DNA of 64,000 nucleotides from Pseudomonadota bacterium. GTDB lineage: Bacteria; Myxococcota_A; Polyangia; GCA-2747355. Every line of letters begins with the position of its first letter. The first letter of the stretch is position 1. The position numbers were made by a program, and so were the translations under genes. The notes below the pieces were generated by a model. It was not told the origin of the DNA, made no database searches, and was given only the letters and a program-made list of their open reading frames with translations. Shown here piece by piece: positions 9,094 to 18,130 of this stretch. The DNA is taken from contig JADJDT010000029.1 of assembly GCA_016702545.1 (NCBI GenBank), positions 13,709 to 77,708 on the forward strand, written 5' to 3'.

Positions 9094-10847
9094 GGCGCAC
9101 CCGAGGGCACGCCCGGCGGCGGCAGCACCGGCGCGCTTTGACGGCGCCAGGCCGCCCGCGTCAGCTCGAGGTGGGCCAGCAGCACGCTCGGGCTGGCGAT
9201 CGACGCCGGCACCAGCCCCGACTCGGCGCCGCAGTAGCCGTTGAAGACCGCCAGGTCGTCCCCGGCGGCCAACACCTGAGACAGCGCCGTCAAGGGCGTG
9301 CCCTCGATGTCGGCGCCGCGCACCAGCTCCTCGCGCCCGTCGGGATAGACGCGATAGACCAGCACCGGGGTGACCTTGAAGGCCTGGGGCAGCGCGCGAT
9401 CGGTCGTGGTGAAGCCGCCGCTGACGAGGCCCAAGCGCAGCCCGTAACGCTTGCCCTGCCGCTTGATCTCCGCCAGCAGCATCCGGCGCAGCGCCGCGGG
9501 CGCGACGGTGCTGCGCGGCTGCACGATCAGGTTGCCCTGGCGCGCTACGACGGGTAGGCCCTCCTGGCGCCGCCCGTGGCCGTTGGAGCGGGGGAAGCCG
9601 GCGATCGGCCGGCGCGACATCAGAAAGCCGCGCAGCACCCCCGCCTGCACGAGATCGACGCGCTGCGGCGGCACGCCCTCGTCGTCGATGCGGTAGTGGC
9701 CGGCCAGGGGCACCCCATTGAGCGTGCGGATCGTGGGATCGTCGTAGAGGTCGATGAAGGCGGGCATGATCGGCTGCCCGACCTGCTTGGCGAAGGTCTG
9801 GCCCTCGCGCTCATCGCGCTGGCGGTGACCCTCGACGCGATGACCGAAGACCTCGTGAAAGAGCACGGCCGCGGCGCGACCCTCGAGCAAGGCCGGACCA
9901 CTGTAGGGCTCCGCCAGCGGCGCGCGCCGCAGGGCCGCGAGCTCGCTGGCGACCCGCTCCACCAGCTCGCGCACCACGGCGTCGGCCGGTAGCTGCTCGG
10001 GCGACTCGACGAGCACGCTCTCCTCGCGCACCAGGGTCATGCCGTCGGGGGCGCGCGCCAGCGCCGAGATGCGGAGCTGGGCGTAGCGGCGGCTGGACTG
10101 GGCCAGCGTGCCCTCACTGTTGGCGAGGTAGCGGGTCACCTGCTGGACCTGGAGCGCCACACGGCTGTCGAGCACCCCCGCCGCGCGAGCGAGCTGGGCG
10201 GAGTAGGTCCGCAGACGCTGCTCCCATGGCCGCGGATCGAGCGCTACGCGCGCCACGGGCTCGAGCTGGCGCCGCGGCGCCTCGCGCGAGAAGTCGTCGG
10301 AGCCGTCCTCGGGCCGCGCCTGCACCGCTCGTGCGCCGCGGGCCCCCAGCAAGGTCTGCTGCGCCCGGCGGTAGCTGCGATCGGTGGCCCACCAGATGGT
10401 GGGGCGCAGCAGCGCGCTGTCGTCGTCGAGCGGCAGCACCCACAGCACCGAGGGTCGCTCGCGGGCTCGCTCGTGGCTGTTGTCGAGCCGGTAGTCGCCG
10501 ACGCGCAGATCGACGTCGAGCGCGCGCCGATCCGAGCGCTCGGTGGCGAGCAACGCACCATCCGCGGCGGTGATCTCCAGCTCGTGGCGGTCCGTGAGCT
10601 CGTAGCCGAGGAAATAGGGCCGCGGCGCCGGCAGCTCCGCGAAGCGCCGGCTGTGACGGGCTAGCTCCTGCTGCAGGGCCCGGGTGGGGGCCGCGGGCTC
10701 GGCTGGCGGCAGGGCGGGCCCGTGGGTGAACGCCAGGCGCAAGGGCGCGCTTGGGGCCGCCGCCCGCGGTAGTCGCGGCGCGGTGCCGCGAGCGCCACAG
10801 CTCGCCAGTGGCATGTAGCATGCGATGAGAAGCAGAATGTGCCGCAT
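9090..10847 (-). CDS. Exported TldD-like zinc metalloprotease lipoprotein
   Basis: 585 residues. The N-terminus has a short hydrophobic segment and a lipobox (LASC, Cys17), so it is probably a lipoprotein. The TldD-family zinc site is complete: HEVFGH at residues 331-336 (HExxxH) followed by RVEGH, and a late Cys at about residue 539 in NGYCGAESG, the position of the third zinc ligand in TldD. TldD/TldE of E. coli is a cytoplasmic peptidase that processes microcin B17 precursor and unfolded CcdA. An exported version would act on extracytoplasmic peptides (inference). It is followed with a 4-bp overlap by a catalytically dead paralogue. A divergent promoter region of about 170 bp lies upstream with nothing else recognised. 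Confidence 0.82.
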   Translation of the reverse strand: MRHILLLIACYMPLASCGARGTAPRLPRAAAPSAPLRLAFTHGPALPPAEPAAPTRALQQELARHSRRFAELPAPRPYFLGYELTDRHELEITAADGALLATERSDRRALDVDLRVGDYRLDNSHERARERPSVLWVLPLDDDSALLRPTIWWATDRSYRRAQQTLLGARGARAVQARPEDGSDDFSREAPRRQLEPVARVALDPRPWEQRLRTYSAQLARAAGVLDSRVALQVQQVTRYLANSEGTLAQSSRRYAQLRISALARAPDGMTLVREESVLVESPEQLPADAVVRELVERVASELAALRRAPLAEPYSGPALLEGRAAAVLFHEVFGHRVEGHRQRDEREGQTFAKQVGQPIMPAFIDLYDDPTIRTLNGVPLAGHYRIDDEGVPPQRVDLVQAGVLRGFLMSRRPIAGFPRSNGHGRRQEGLPVVARQGNLIVQPRSTVAPAALRRMLLAEIKRQGKRYGLRLGLVSGGFTTTDRALPQAFKVTPVLVYRVYPDGREELVRGADIEGTPLTALSQVLAAGDDLAVFNGYCGAESGLVPASIASPSVLLAHLELTRAAWRRQSAPVLPPPGVPSGAP

Positions 10848-11018
10848 CGACCCCGTCCGCGCGGCGCAGCATGATACGCCTCCGCCCGCCTGTCGAGGTC
10901 CGTCGCAGGGCTACCCTCGGGCGCCGCGCGACCTCCTCATCGCGGCGAAAAATGGGCGCAGGACGCGCTCGCCTTGGGCCTATCCCCTCCGCTCACCTGA
11001 GTTGAGGGGGAGGTCGAC

Positions 11019-11450
11019 CTACGACTCGCGCAGGTTGCGGTAGCGCAGACCCGGGAAGCGGGCGAAGTCGTCGTCGAGGGTCCACCATTCGCAGCCGTGC
11101 TCGATGGCGAGAGCGGCCAGGTAAGCGTCCGTCGTGTCACTGCCGCGAATCCCGGTTTGCTCGACGAGGTCCTGGAAGATACGCCAATGCCGTTGTGCGG
11201 GGTGGATGACGACCGCCCTGGGGTGGCGACGCCACGCATCGGCAAAGGCGAAGACCGCCCGTGTCGAGGGCGCGGGACGAAACACCCGCGGGTTGGTGCC
11301 GATGCGAACCACGGCGGCCAGCACCAGCTCTGAGACGGCGAGCGGCCCAGCGCTGCGGCGCAACTTTTCGAGCTGTGCGCGGCAGCGCTCGTGCATGGGT
11401 GCAGCAGCCACCATGCCGGCAAGCAGCACGTTCACGTCGCACAGAATCAC
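11019..11450 (-). CDS. PIN-domain toxin (VapC type), second pair
   Basis: About 143 residues from GTG 11450; another GTG lies at 11462. I prefer 11450 because it gives the typical family start VILCDVNVLLAG and a GTGA overlap with the antitoxin stop. Acidic PIN residues are visible in CDVN, SELVLAAV, TDAYLAALA and TLDDDFARF. Proteins with this DVNVLL start and TTDAYLAALA motif belong to the TA-system VapC group. The protein is unlike the 6597-6980 toxin in detail, so the two pairs are not recent duplicates. Confidence 0.85.
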   Translation of the reverse strand: MILCDVNVLLAGMVAAAPMHERCRAQLEKLRRSAGPLAVSELVLAAVVRIGTNPRVFRPAPSTRAVFAFADAWRRHPRAVVIHPAQRHWRIFQDLVEQTGIRGSDTTDAYLAALAIEHGCEWWTLDDDFARFPGLRYRNLRES

Positions 11451-11680
11451 TCGAGCTCCCACAACGCGCTGGTGTCGGTGAGGTTCACGCCCTTGCGCGG
11501 GCGCGCGTCGCGGATCACGGGGAGGGGTTCGATGTCGTCCGCTCCCGTCGTCGCCAGCTGGTGTGCCAGGTACATCCGAAGGCTGTCGGCGAGCAGCTCA
11601 GTCAGCGAGGTGTGCCTGGCGGCGGCGAGTTGCTTGGCTTGGACGAGCAGGTGCTCCGGCACGTTGACGGTGGTGCGCAT
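11447..11680 (-). CDS. VapB-type antitoxin, second pair
   Basis: 77 residues from ATG 11680. The N-terminus MRTTVNVPEHLLVQAKQLAA is a ribbon-helix-helix-type strand-helix segment, followed by HTSLTELLADSLRMYL, the second helix. The C-terminal tail (RPRKGVNLTDTSALWELE) resembles VapB tails that bind the toxin active site. A longer open frame exists upstream, but the codons before M11680 cover a promoter and palindrome, so the short start is chosen. The stop overlaps the toxin start. Confidence 0.82.
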   Translation of the reverse strand: MRTTVNVPEHLLVQAKQLAAARHTSLTELLADSLRMYLAHQLATTGADDIEPLPVIRDARPRKGVNLTDTSALWELE

Positions 11681-11684
11681 GATG

Positions 11685-11715
11685 CCGTTATGTCGCATCG
11701 ATGCATCACCGTCAA
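11685..11715 (-). promoter_or_regulatory. Promoter and palindrome for the second vapBC pair
   Basis: On the minus strand TTGACG (11715-11710) is a good -35 box, followed after 18-19 bp by ATAACG/TAACGG (11691-11685). Between them lies the perfect palindrome GCATCGATGC (11695-11704), well placed to be bound by the antitoxin. The boxes are visible in the sequence; the operator role is inferred. Confidence 0.5.
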
Positions 11716-11917
11716 CGTCTCGCTGCCATGACTTCGCGCTGCCAAGCGAGGCGATCGCGGCGAGGAAGCAGCGCAGCCGTTCGGGAAAGGCGGAAAATTT
11801 TCGGTCGCTGAGGTCCGGGCGCTGCATGCATGGCCCCCGGGCGCCGACCCGGGATCGGGACGGCCCACCCAGCGCCGGGCGCGGGTGACCCCGTTGGTCG
11901 GGCGAGTGGTGCCGCGG

Positions 11918-13048
11918 CTAGCGGATCTCGCTCTGCGGGCGGGCCGGCGTGCGGTAGAGGTTCCACAGCGTGTCGGCGGGTAGGTTGGCGCTGCCGAGCG
12001 CTTCGAGCCCCTTGAGCTCGAGCGCATCGCGGTGCTGCTCGTACCAGCCGGCCTCGGCCAGATAGACCGTGCCGCTGCTCGCGTCATAGAGGCGCTCCTC
12101 GCCGCGGTAGGCGTCGATGCCCTTGTAGGCGGTGACGTCCTCGGTGCGGCTGCGCGCCTGCCAACCCTCGGCGACGATGTCTGAGGCCTCGCTCAGCGTG
12201 CGGCCGGCGGCGGCCACGGCGCCCCAGCTCGCTTGCTGCTGGCGCAGGCAGAAGTTGAAGTAGTCCTGGGTTAGGGTGAAGCTGTCGAGCGCCTCGACCA
12301 ACCGTGCTTCGATCGCGTCGAAGTCGCCGGCCGGCGCCGTGGCGCCCAGCACGAGGTTGGCGTAGGCGAGGCCGCTGGCCCCGAGGAAGGGCGTCACGGT
12401 GACCAAGAGCTGCCCTTCGCCCACCGCGCTACCCTGCCGGAAGATCAGCCGCAGCAGCGCCGTCTGACCCTCTGCGAGCAGCGCCGGCTGCGGCGCGTTG
12501 CCGACGACCCCTGCTTCGTCCATCGACGGGAACTCCGCCATGAAGGCGCCCGCCGCCCGCATGCGGGCGAGCTGCGGCCAGGCCTCGACGAAGCCCTCCG
12601 GGGTCAGCGGCGTGACGACGGGCGCGTCGACCCAGGGGATGATCGCCGGATCACCGTGGGCCGCGGTCTGGTCGAATTGCTTGCGTTCGGCGCTGCGGTA
12701 GAAGGGACCGAGCGTGCCGAAGTAGAACACCTGTCGCAGCGGCTGCGCGGGATCGCGCGCGACGAAGGCCAACGTGGTGCACGAGCCCGCCGTGTGCACG
12801 TCCCAGCCCTTCGGCTTGCGCAGCGAATAAAAGCCCGTGTCGTGGAGCTCGAGCGCGAGCCCACCGGTAGCGCCCGCGGCGTCGCGGCCCGGCTTGCCAC
12901 CGCCGTCGGCGGGCGCCGCGCGAGCATCACGGTCGCTTGCTCCAGGCCCGTCGCGCCCTCCTGCGCTTCCGCAGCCACCCGCGGCCGCGACGACGATCAG
13001 CGCCACCACCCCGAACCACTGCCCCGCGAGCCACCCTGCGCATGCCAT
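11918..13048 (-). CDS. Hypothetical lipoprotein, 376 aa
   Basis: I do not recognise the family. ATG 13048 is preferred over the longer frame because it starts a clean signal peptide: MACAGWLAGQWFG, a hydrophobic VVALIVVAAA and the lipobox AGGC. A Gly/Asp/Ala-rich linker of about 45 residues follows, then a globular region with LALELHDTGFYSLRKPKGWDV and TLAFVARDP. The start of this region resembles PsbP/Mog1-type domains in which a protein describes its own 'quality' term. The C-terminal part has EGWQARSRTEDV and EERLYDASSGTVYLAEAGWYEQH. No catalytic motif is evident. The protein probably sits on a membrane as a lipoprotein. Confidence 0.6.
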   Translation of the reverse strand: MACAGWLAGQWFGVVALIVVAAAGGCGSAGGRDGPGASDRDARAAPADGGGKPGRDAAGATGGLALELHDTGFYSLRKPKGWDVHTAGSCTTLAFVARDPAQPLRQVFYFGTLGPFYRSAERKQFDQTAAHGDPAIIPWVDAPVVTPLTPEGFVEAWPQLARMRAAGAFMAEFPSMDEAGVVGNAPQPALLAEGQTALLRLIFRQGSAVGEGQLLVTVTPFLGASGLAYANLVLGATAPAGDFDAIEARLVEALDSFTLTQDYFNFCLRQQQASWGAVAAAGRTLSEASDIVAEGWQARSRTEDVTAYKGIDAYRGEERLYDASSGTVYLAEAGWYEQHRDALELKGLEALGSANLPADTLWNLYRTPARPQSEIR

Positions 13049-13333
13049 GGCCCACCTCCCCCCGACACCCGGCCGCCCAGCTCCCAAACGCGACCCTCTG
13101 CCGACCATCGTGCGCTCGTCGCGTGAGAGGCGCAACGGGGCCGATCGATGGGGGGCTGACCGCGATCGGTCGCAGGGCGCCGGGGAGGGGCAGGCGCATC
13201 AGCGTTCCAGGTGTCGGGGACGAAGGCTGAGGGGCTGACGCTGCTGTGACCTGCCCGGGGGGCGAGACGGCCTCGACGCTCGCTTGCTCTCGCGGGTCTG
13301 AGCCAGGTGGCAGACGGCCGCCGGTGCGGGACG

Positions 13334-13690
13334 TCAACCCATCGGCTTGGAGGTGGGAAGGGCGGCGCGCGAAGCGCTGAGGACGACGCAGAGTCGGTGT
13401 TGGCTAGCGCCTCCGCTCAGGACCTGCCCCCAGCGCGCTTCGAAGGTGGAGCGGGAGACGATTACGGGGCGGCCGAGGCGGCGCGGTGACTCGACGGTCA
13501 CCTGCGCGCCGTCGAGGGCGTAGGGGATCGCATAGGTGTAGGCGTGTGCAGGCCGGCGGGTCAGCGTGCCGGCCTTCAAGGCGGCGATCACGAGCCGCTG
13601 GGCGCGGATCTCCCGCGCCAGGGCGTCCAGACTCGGAATGGACCGCAGCGCCGCCGCGTTGGGGATGGCCCGATTGACGACCTCTCAGCC
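13334..13690 (-). pseudogene. 3' fragment of an unidentified gene, cut at the repeat
   Basis: From about 13684 down to the stop at 13334 the minus strand reads as a typical GC3-rich protein: NRAIPNAAALRSIPSLDALA, then AALKAGTLTRRPAHAYTYAI and VTVESPRRLGRPVIVSRSTF. There is no good start codon: a GTG at 13591 lies inside the coding-looking stretch, and an in-frame TGA occurs right at the junction with the hairpin repeat (13690). The simplest reading is that the 5' part was lost when the repeat arrived or when a neighbouring segment was rearranged. Function unknown. Confidence 0.45.
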
Positions 13691-13872
13691 TAGACCCAAA
13701 ACAAGCGCGTCCCGCGCTCGTTTTGGGCCTAGATATGACTCAGGGGGCTTTCGCAAAGCCCCCTCGTCGCGGGGAGTGAATCCCCGCGACTTCACCCCAT
13801 AACGCTCGCCATTCGGCTCGTCTAGCCCGAAAACAAACGGCTCGCGCCCAAGCGCGCTTGTTTTCGGCCTAG
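13690..13872 (-). repeat. CTAG-bounded multi-hairpin repeat, copy A
   Basis: 183 bp bounded by CTAG at both ends. It contains four hairpins: 13690-13732 (imperfect, arms CCCAAAAC/GTTTTGGG), 13742-13764 (perfect 10-bp stem AGGGGGCTTT/AAAGCCCCCT, 3-nt loop), 13766-13790 (perfect 10-bp stem GTCGCGGGGA/TCCCCGCGAC, 5-nt loop) and 13822-13872 (arms CGAAAACAA/TTGTTTTCG). Its reverse complement closely matches 29498-29676, including the non-palindromic spacer GCGAGCGTTATGGGGTGAAG. The CTAG at 13869-13872 supplies the TAG stop of the minus-strand gene on its right. Confidence 0.9.
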
Positions 13873-14662
13873 AGCGCGCGGCGCTCGTCGGCGAGGACCC
13901 GCTGCGCCGATTCCAGGAAGAATCCCACGACATCGAGCGGCGGAGCGAGAGGCTCGCCCCCTCTTTCGCGGCGCGTGATCCGGCGAAAAGCGCGATGTGC
14001 GGCCGGCACGAACGGCCGCCAATCCACCGCCTCCAAATCGACTTCCTTTCCGGCCGCATCTTCCCCGCGCCAGGCGTCGCTTGCGGCCGGCTTCGACGGC
14101 CCGGGCCTCAGGCCGACGAGTGGCGGCCCCAACGACGCCGACTCCTTCGCCGGGTTGCCGGTCCCCGCCGCCGCGGCGTTCGCGATGGGTGTGGTCGCCG
14201 CGGGTGGCTGCTCGGAAACGATGCGCAGGCTGAAGCGTCGAAGCCAGGCGTTGGCAGCCTCGAGGTCGGCCGCCGCGCTACCCTGGAGGTCAGTATGCTC
14301 AGACGCCTCGGCCTTCTCATCGAGGGCGGGCGCCCAACCACCAGCAGGCGTCGCGGACGCTGCGTTCGAGTGCTCGCATCGGGGGCACTGACCGGCGCCA
14401 GCCCTCGTTCGCCGGGCCCGTAGCGGCGGCTGGGCGCTTTCGCGGCCGCGAAGGTACGGGAGGCGCGATGCTTGAGATCGGAGGCGCCTTGCGTAAGCCG
14501 GTCGGACGGCCCGGTCGGTGAAGGAGCTACCGGGCAAGCCGCGCCACGGTGCCCGGGTCGCCGTGGTCGGGCGGTGGCCTCCGCGCTCAGCGCGCCGGCC
14601 CCTGAGCAGAGCATCACGAGCATCCAGATCGCTTCGCGTCGGGCACGGCAGGTCCTGGTCAT
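13869..14662 (-). CDS. Hypothetical exported protein with one frameshift
   Basis: The start at 14662 is strong: AAGGAG lies 8 bp upstream, and the protein begins MTRTCRARREAIW followed by a hydrophobic stretch ending GALSAEA, a typical signal peptide. The C-terminal part (GSAAADLEAANAWLRRFSLR, VDWRPFVPAAHRAFRRITRR, LDVVGFFLESAQRVLADERR) reads in another frame. One missing base, somewhere near 14330-14400, would join them into a 264-residue protein with an exact codon count. Its TAG stop is the terminal CTAG of repeat copy A. No family recognised. Alternatively it is a decayed gene. Confidence 0.5.
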
Positions 14663-15039
14663 CGGCGAGGCTCCTTGCGGTGAGAGGCGACGGCCGAGCG
14701 CTAAGCAAGGAACGTGCTTGGTCGCGTGCGATCGGGTGGTCACGCCGAGGAGGCTGCGAAGTGTCGATCGCAGCCTCATGATTACGATAGCTTCGACGCG
14801 CTTCACGCCAGAGCGTCGGCCGGGCGCCGCGAACGCGCGGCCGACGCACCCAGCCGGAAGCTCACCAGGACGTAGGATCGTCTCCAGACCATCTCCCGGG
14901 ACGTCGGTTTCGCCAGGTGGTGCACAGGGCTGGCCGAAGCGAGCCTTCGCCCAGCGTCCTGGAGGCACGTGACCCGAGCGCGATGGGCCGGGGGGCGATC
15001 CCGATGCAAGCAGACGCGCGGCGCCTTGCGCTCGGCTGC
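14663..15039. other. Intergenic region with one perfect hairpin
   Basis: No convincing gene on either strand. The one clear structure is a hairpin at 14750-14777: GAGGCTGCGA and TCGCAGCCTC form a perfect 10-bp stem around an 8-nt loop. It lies downstream of the regulator gene that ends at 15040 and in the leader of the exported-protein gene that starts at 14662, so it could be a terminator or attenuator. The Shine-Dalgarno of the latter gene is at the left edge of the region. Confidence 0.45.
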
Positions 15040-16439
15040 TCAGCGCTCGCCCGCCCCGCGGAAGTCGGCGGCCTCGACCCCGTAGCGGCGGAGCAGGCGG
15101 TAGAAGCTCTCGCGCTCGACGCCGGCGTGGGCCGCGGCCTCGGTGATTTGGCCGCGAAAGCGCCGCAGCACGGCCTCCAGGTAGCCGCGTGCCGCCTCGG
15201 CGCGGCCGCGCTCGAGCGCCTCGGACCAGCTGAGGGCGGCGAAGTCCGAAACGGTCGTCGGCTGCGTGGCGGTCGTGGCGAAGAGCTCGGGCGGGAAGTC
15301 GCTGACGTCGAGCTGTTCGTGTTGCGCCACGACGCAGGCGCGCTCGATCGCGGCGCGGAGCTGTCGCACGTTGCCGGGCCAGTCGTAGGCGTGGAGCGCT
15401 GCGCTGGCGGCGGCCGTCAGGCCGGAGCTGCGGCGCGCGGGCAGGCTCGCCGCGATCTCACGCAGAAAGTGGATCGTGAGCGCTTCGACGTCGTCCCGGC
15501 GCTCGCGCAGCGGCGGAATGCGCAGCGCCGCGACGTTGAGCCGGTACCAGAGATCCTCGCGGAAGGCGCCGCTTCGCACCAGCGCCTCGAGCGGCCGATG
15601 CGTGGCGGCGATGATGCGCACGTCCACCGCGCGCTCCGTCGATTCGCCGAGCCGCCGCACTGCCCGCTCCTCGAGCGCGCGCGTGAGCTTGGCCTGCAGC
15701 GAGAGCCGCAGCTCGCCGATCTCGTCGAGGAAGAGCGTGCCGCGGTGCGCGTCCTCGAACAGCCCGCCGCGGTCGCGCGCCGCCCCGCTGAAGGCGCCCC
15801 GGGCGTAGCCGAAGAGCTCGCTCTCCAGCAGCTCGCGGGGATCGCCGCGCAGTTGACGGCGACGAAGCGCTGCGATGCGCGGGGGCCGAGCTGGTGCAGG
15901 GCGCGGGCGATGCGCTCCTTGCCCGTGCCGGTCTCGCCCAGCAGCAGGGCCGTGGCATCGCTCTGCGCCACGCGATGCACCAGCTCCGCGAGCTGGCGCA
16001 TTACCGCCGAGCGGGCGATCACGCCCGGCAAGACCTCGCTCGACTCCGCCCCCGTCGGCGGCGCCGCGGCCGCGCGGCCGAGCGCGCGCAACACGACCGC
16101 CCGCGCGGCCTCGGGCGTGAAGGGCTTGGTCAGGTAGTCGTAGGCGCCCAGTCGCAGCGCCTCGACCGCCGTGCCGACGGAGGCATAGGCCGTCATCAGG
16201 ATGAACTCGGTCTGCGCGCGCAGGCGCTTGCAGCCACGCAGCACCTCGAGACCGTCGAGGTCCGGCAGCCGCAGATCGCAGAGCACGACGGCGATCGGTT
16301 GCGCGGCCAGCACGCGTAGCGCCTCGGCGCCCCGCTCGGCCTTGAGGATCTGTGCGTCGGCGCGCAGCACCTTGGCCAGCAGGCGCAGCATGTTGGGCTT
16401 GTCGTCGACAACCAGCACCAGCGGCTTCTCGCTGCTCAT
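15040..16439 (-). CDS. NtrC-family sigma-54 response regulator (one-base frameshift near 15839)
   Basis: Receiver domain (D55 in CDLRLPDLDG, TKPF Lys near 106), AAA+ domain with Walker A GETGTGKE, the sigma-54 contact loop as GAFSGA instead of the usual GAFTGA, FLDEIGEL Walker B, and a C-terminal Fis-type helix-turn-helix (ITEAAAHAGVERESFYRLLR). The frame breaks in the G/C run at 15838-15841. Adding one C restores AAIPRELLESELFGYARGAF and gives 466 residues, the normal length. It is translationally coupled (ATGA) behind its histidine kinase and should activate sigma-54 promoters when phosphorylated. Confidence 0.88.
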
Positions 16440-17902
16440 GGTGTCAGCTCCGCGGCGGCGGGCAGCCGCACGCGCATCAACGTGCCACCGCCTGGTCGCG
16501 CCTCGGCGCTGATGGCGCCGCCGTGGGCCTGGATCAGGCTCTGGCAGACCGCCAGGCCGAGGCCCGAGCCGCCGCTTCGCCGCGAGAAGAAGGGCTCGAA
16601 GAGGCGCGCGCGGTCGGCCTCGGCGATCCCGCTGCCGCGATCGGCGACGCTGAGCTCATAGCCGCCGGCGGCGTCGGGGGCGCAGGAGACCTCGATCGCG
16701 CTGTCGCGCGGGCTGGCCTGCGCGGCGTTGAGCACGAGGTTGGCCAGCACCTGGCGCAAGCGAGCCGCGTCGCCGTCGACGCGGCCGGGGGTGGCAAGCA
16801 GCTCCAGCTCGCGCCCGGCGAGCTCGGGCAGCTCCCGCAGCCGGCGCAGCGCCTCCGCGAGGAAGGCGGCCAGCTCGAGCGGCTCGCGCTGCAGCTCGGG
16901 CAGGCGGGCGAAGGCCAGCAGATCCTCGGCGATGCGCTGGCAGGCGGCGGCCTCGTCGTCGAGGATCTGCAACTCCTCGCGCAGCGTCTGCGGGTCGGAG
17001 TCGTGCATCGTCCTGAGGTAGCCGCGAATGATGCCGATCGGGTTGTTCATCTCGTGGGCCACGCCGGCGGCGAGCTGACCGATCGCCGCCATGCGCTCGG
17101 ACTGCACCAGGCGCCGCTCGCGCGTGGCGAGTTCGTCGCGCATGTGGTCGAAGGCCCGCGCGACGGCCTTCAGCTCACCGGCCCCGATGTCGCCCAGTCG
17201 CGTGGCGAAGTCGCCGGAGCCCAGCCGGCGCGCGGCGGCGACCAGGAGCTGGAGCGGGCGGAGCACCGTGGCGCGCAGGCGCAGCGCCGAGCCGAGCGCG
17301 AGGGCCAGCATCAGCAGGCCGCCCAGACTGGCCACCAGCAGGGCCAGCCGGGCTGAGCGTGTCGCCGAGACGTGGGCCGTGGCCATGCGGTGCGCCACCG
17401 CGTGGGCCAGCCGGTCGGCGCGGGCCGCGGCGCGATCGGTCAGCCCGCGCAGGCCGCGGTCGAGCAGCGCCGCGCTGGCCGCCGCCTCGGCCCGCGCCGT
17501 GAGGCGCAGGCGTTGGCGGAAGAGGGTGTCAAGCGCGCGCAGGTCGGCCTGCAGCAGCCCGAGCTGGTCGCGCTGATCCTCGGGCAGGCGGGGGCCGAGG
17601 GTGTCGAGCCCCGCCTGCACGCGCGCGCGCGCTTGGTGATGGCGCTCGAGCGCGTCCGCGCTGGGCCCCAACAGCGCGCGGGTGAGCGCGAGCGCCTGCT
17701 CGCGCACGGCCGTGGCGAGCTGCAGCCCGGCGCTGATCGAGCTCTCGTCATGGCGCATGTGTGTCACCAGCCCGGCGACGTCATTGATCAGCGCCAGCAG
17801 CAGCGCGCACATCGTCAGCGCGACCGCGACGACGGAGCCGAAGCCGAAGGCGAGTTGTCGGGCGAGCACGGCGCGCGGAGGGGCAGGGGAGGGCGTGGTC
17901 AT
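16436..17902 (-). CDS. Membrane sensor histidine kinase
   Basis: ATG 17902 is preferred, with GGGAG 8 bp upstream; a longer frame to 17977 has no such signal. Two membrane segments, near residues 20-40 and 185-205, bracket a helical, Ala/Arg/Leu-rich periplasmic sensor of about 145 residues. HAMP-like linker follows, then the HisKA box GVAHEMNNPIG (His about 283) and the ATPase domain with NLVLNAAQASP (N box), DRGSGIAEADRARLFEPFF and GGSGLGLAVCQ (G2 box). The response regulator gene follows with an ATGA overlap, so the two form a two-component system. The signal sensed is unknown. Confidence 0.88.
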   Translation of the reverse strand: MTTPSPAPPRAVLARQLAFGFGSVVAVALTMCALLLALINDVAGLVTHMRHDESSISAGLQLATAVREQALALTRALLGPSADALERHHQARARVQAGLDTLGPRLPEDQRDQLGLLQADLRALDTLFRQRLRLTARAEAAASAALLDRGLRGLTDRAAARADRLAHAVAHRMATAHVSATRSARLALLVASLGGLLMLALALGSALRLRATVLRPLQLLVAAARRLGSGDFATRLGDIGAGELKAVARAFDHMRDELATRERRLVQSERMAAIGQLAAGVAHEMNNPIGIIRGYLRTMHDSDPQTLREELQILDDEAAACQRIAEDLLAFARLPELQREPLELAAFLAEALRRLRELPELAGRELELLATPGRVDGDAARLRQVLANLVLNAAQASPRDSAIEVSCAPDAAGGYELSVADRGSGIAEADRARLFEPFFSRRSGGSGLGLAVCQSLIQAHGGAISAEARPGGGTLMRVRLPAAAELTP

Positions 17903-18130
17903 GTTGGGGCTCCCAGGGGTCGCGGCTCGCGTGACGGCGAGGGTCACGATTGTAACCGCAGCAGTTACGAGGCGCACGCAGGAGTGGGGAGTGGTGGCGT
18001 CTGCGGCGCGCGTTGCGCGGCGGCGCCGCGAGCCGGCGGGAGGGGCAGGCGGGCCGCCTCGTCGGCCCGGGGTTGCAATCGTGACGGTTCGGCATTATTG
18101 CCGTGACAACCAACTGCGAGGCACGGGGCG

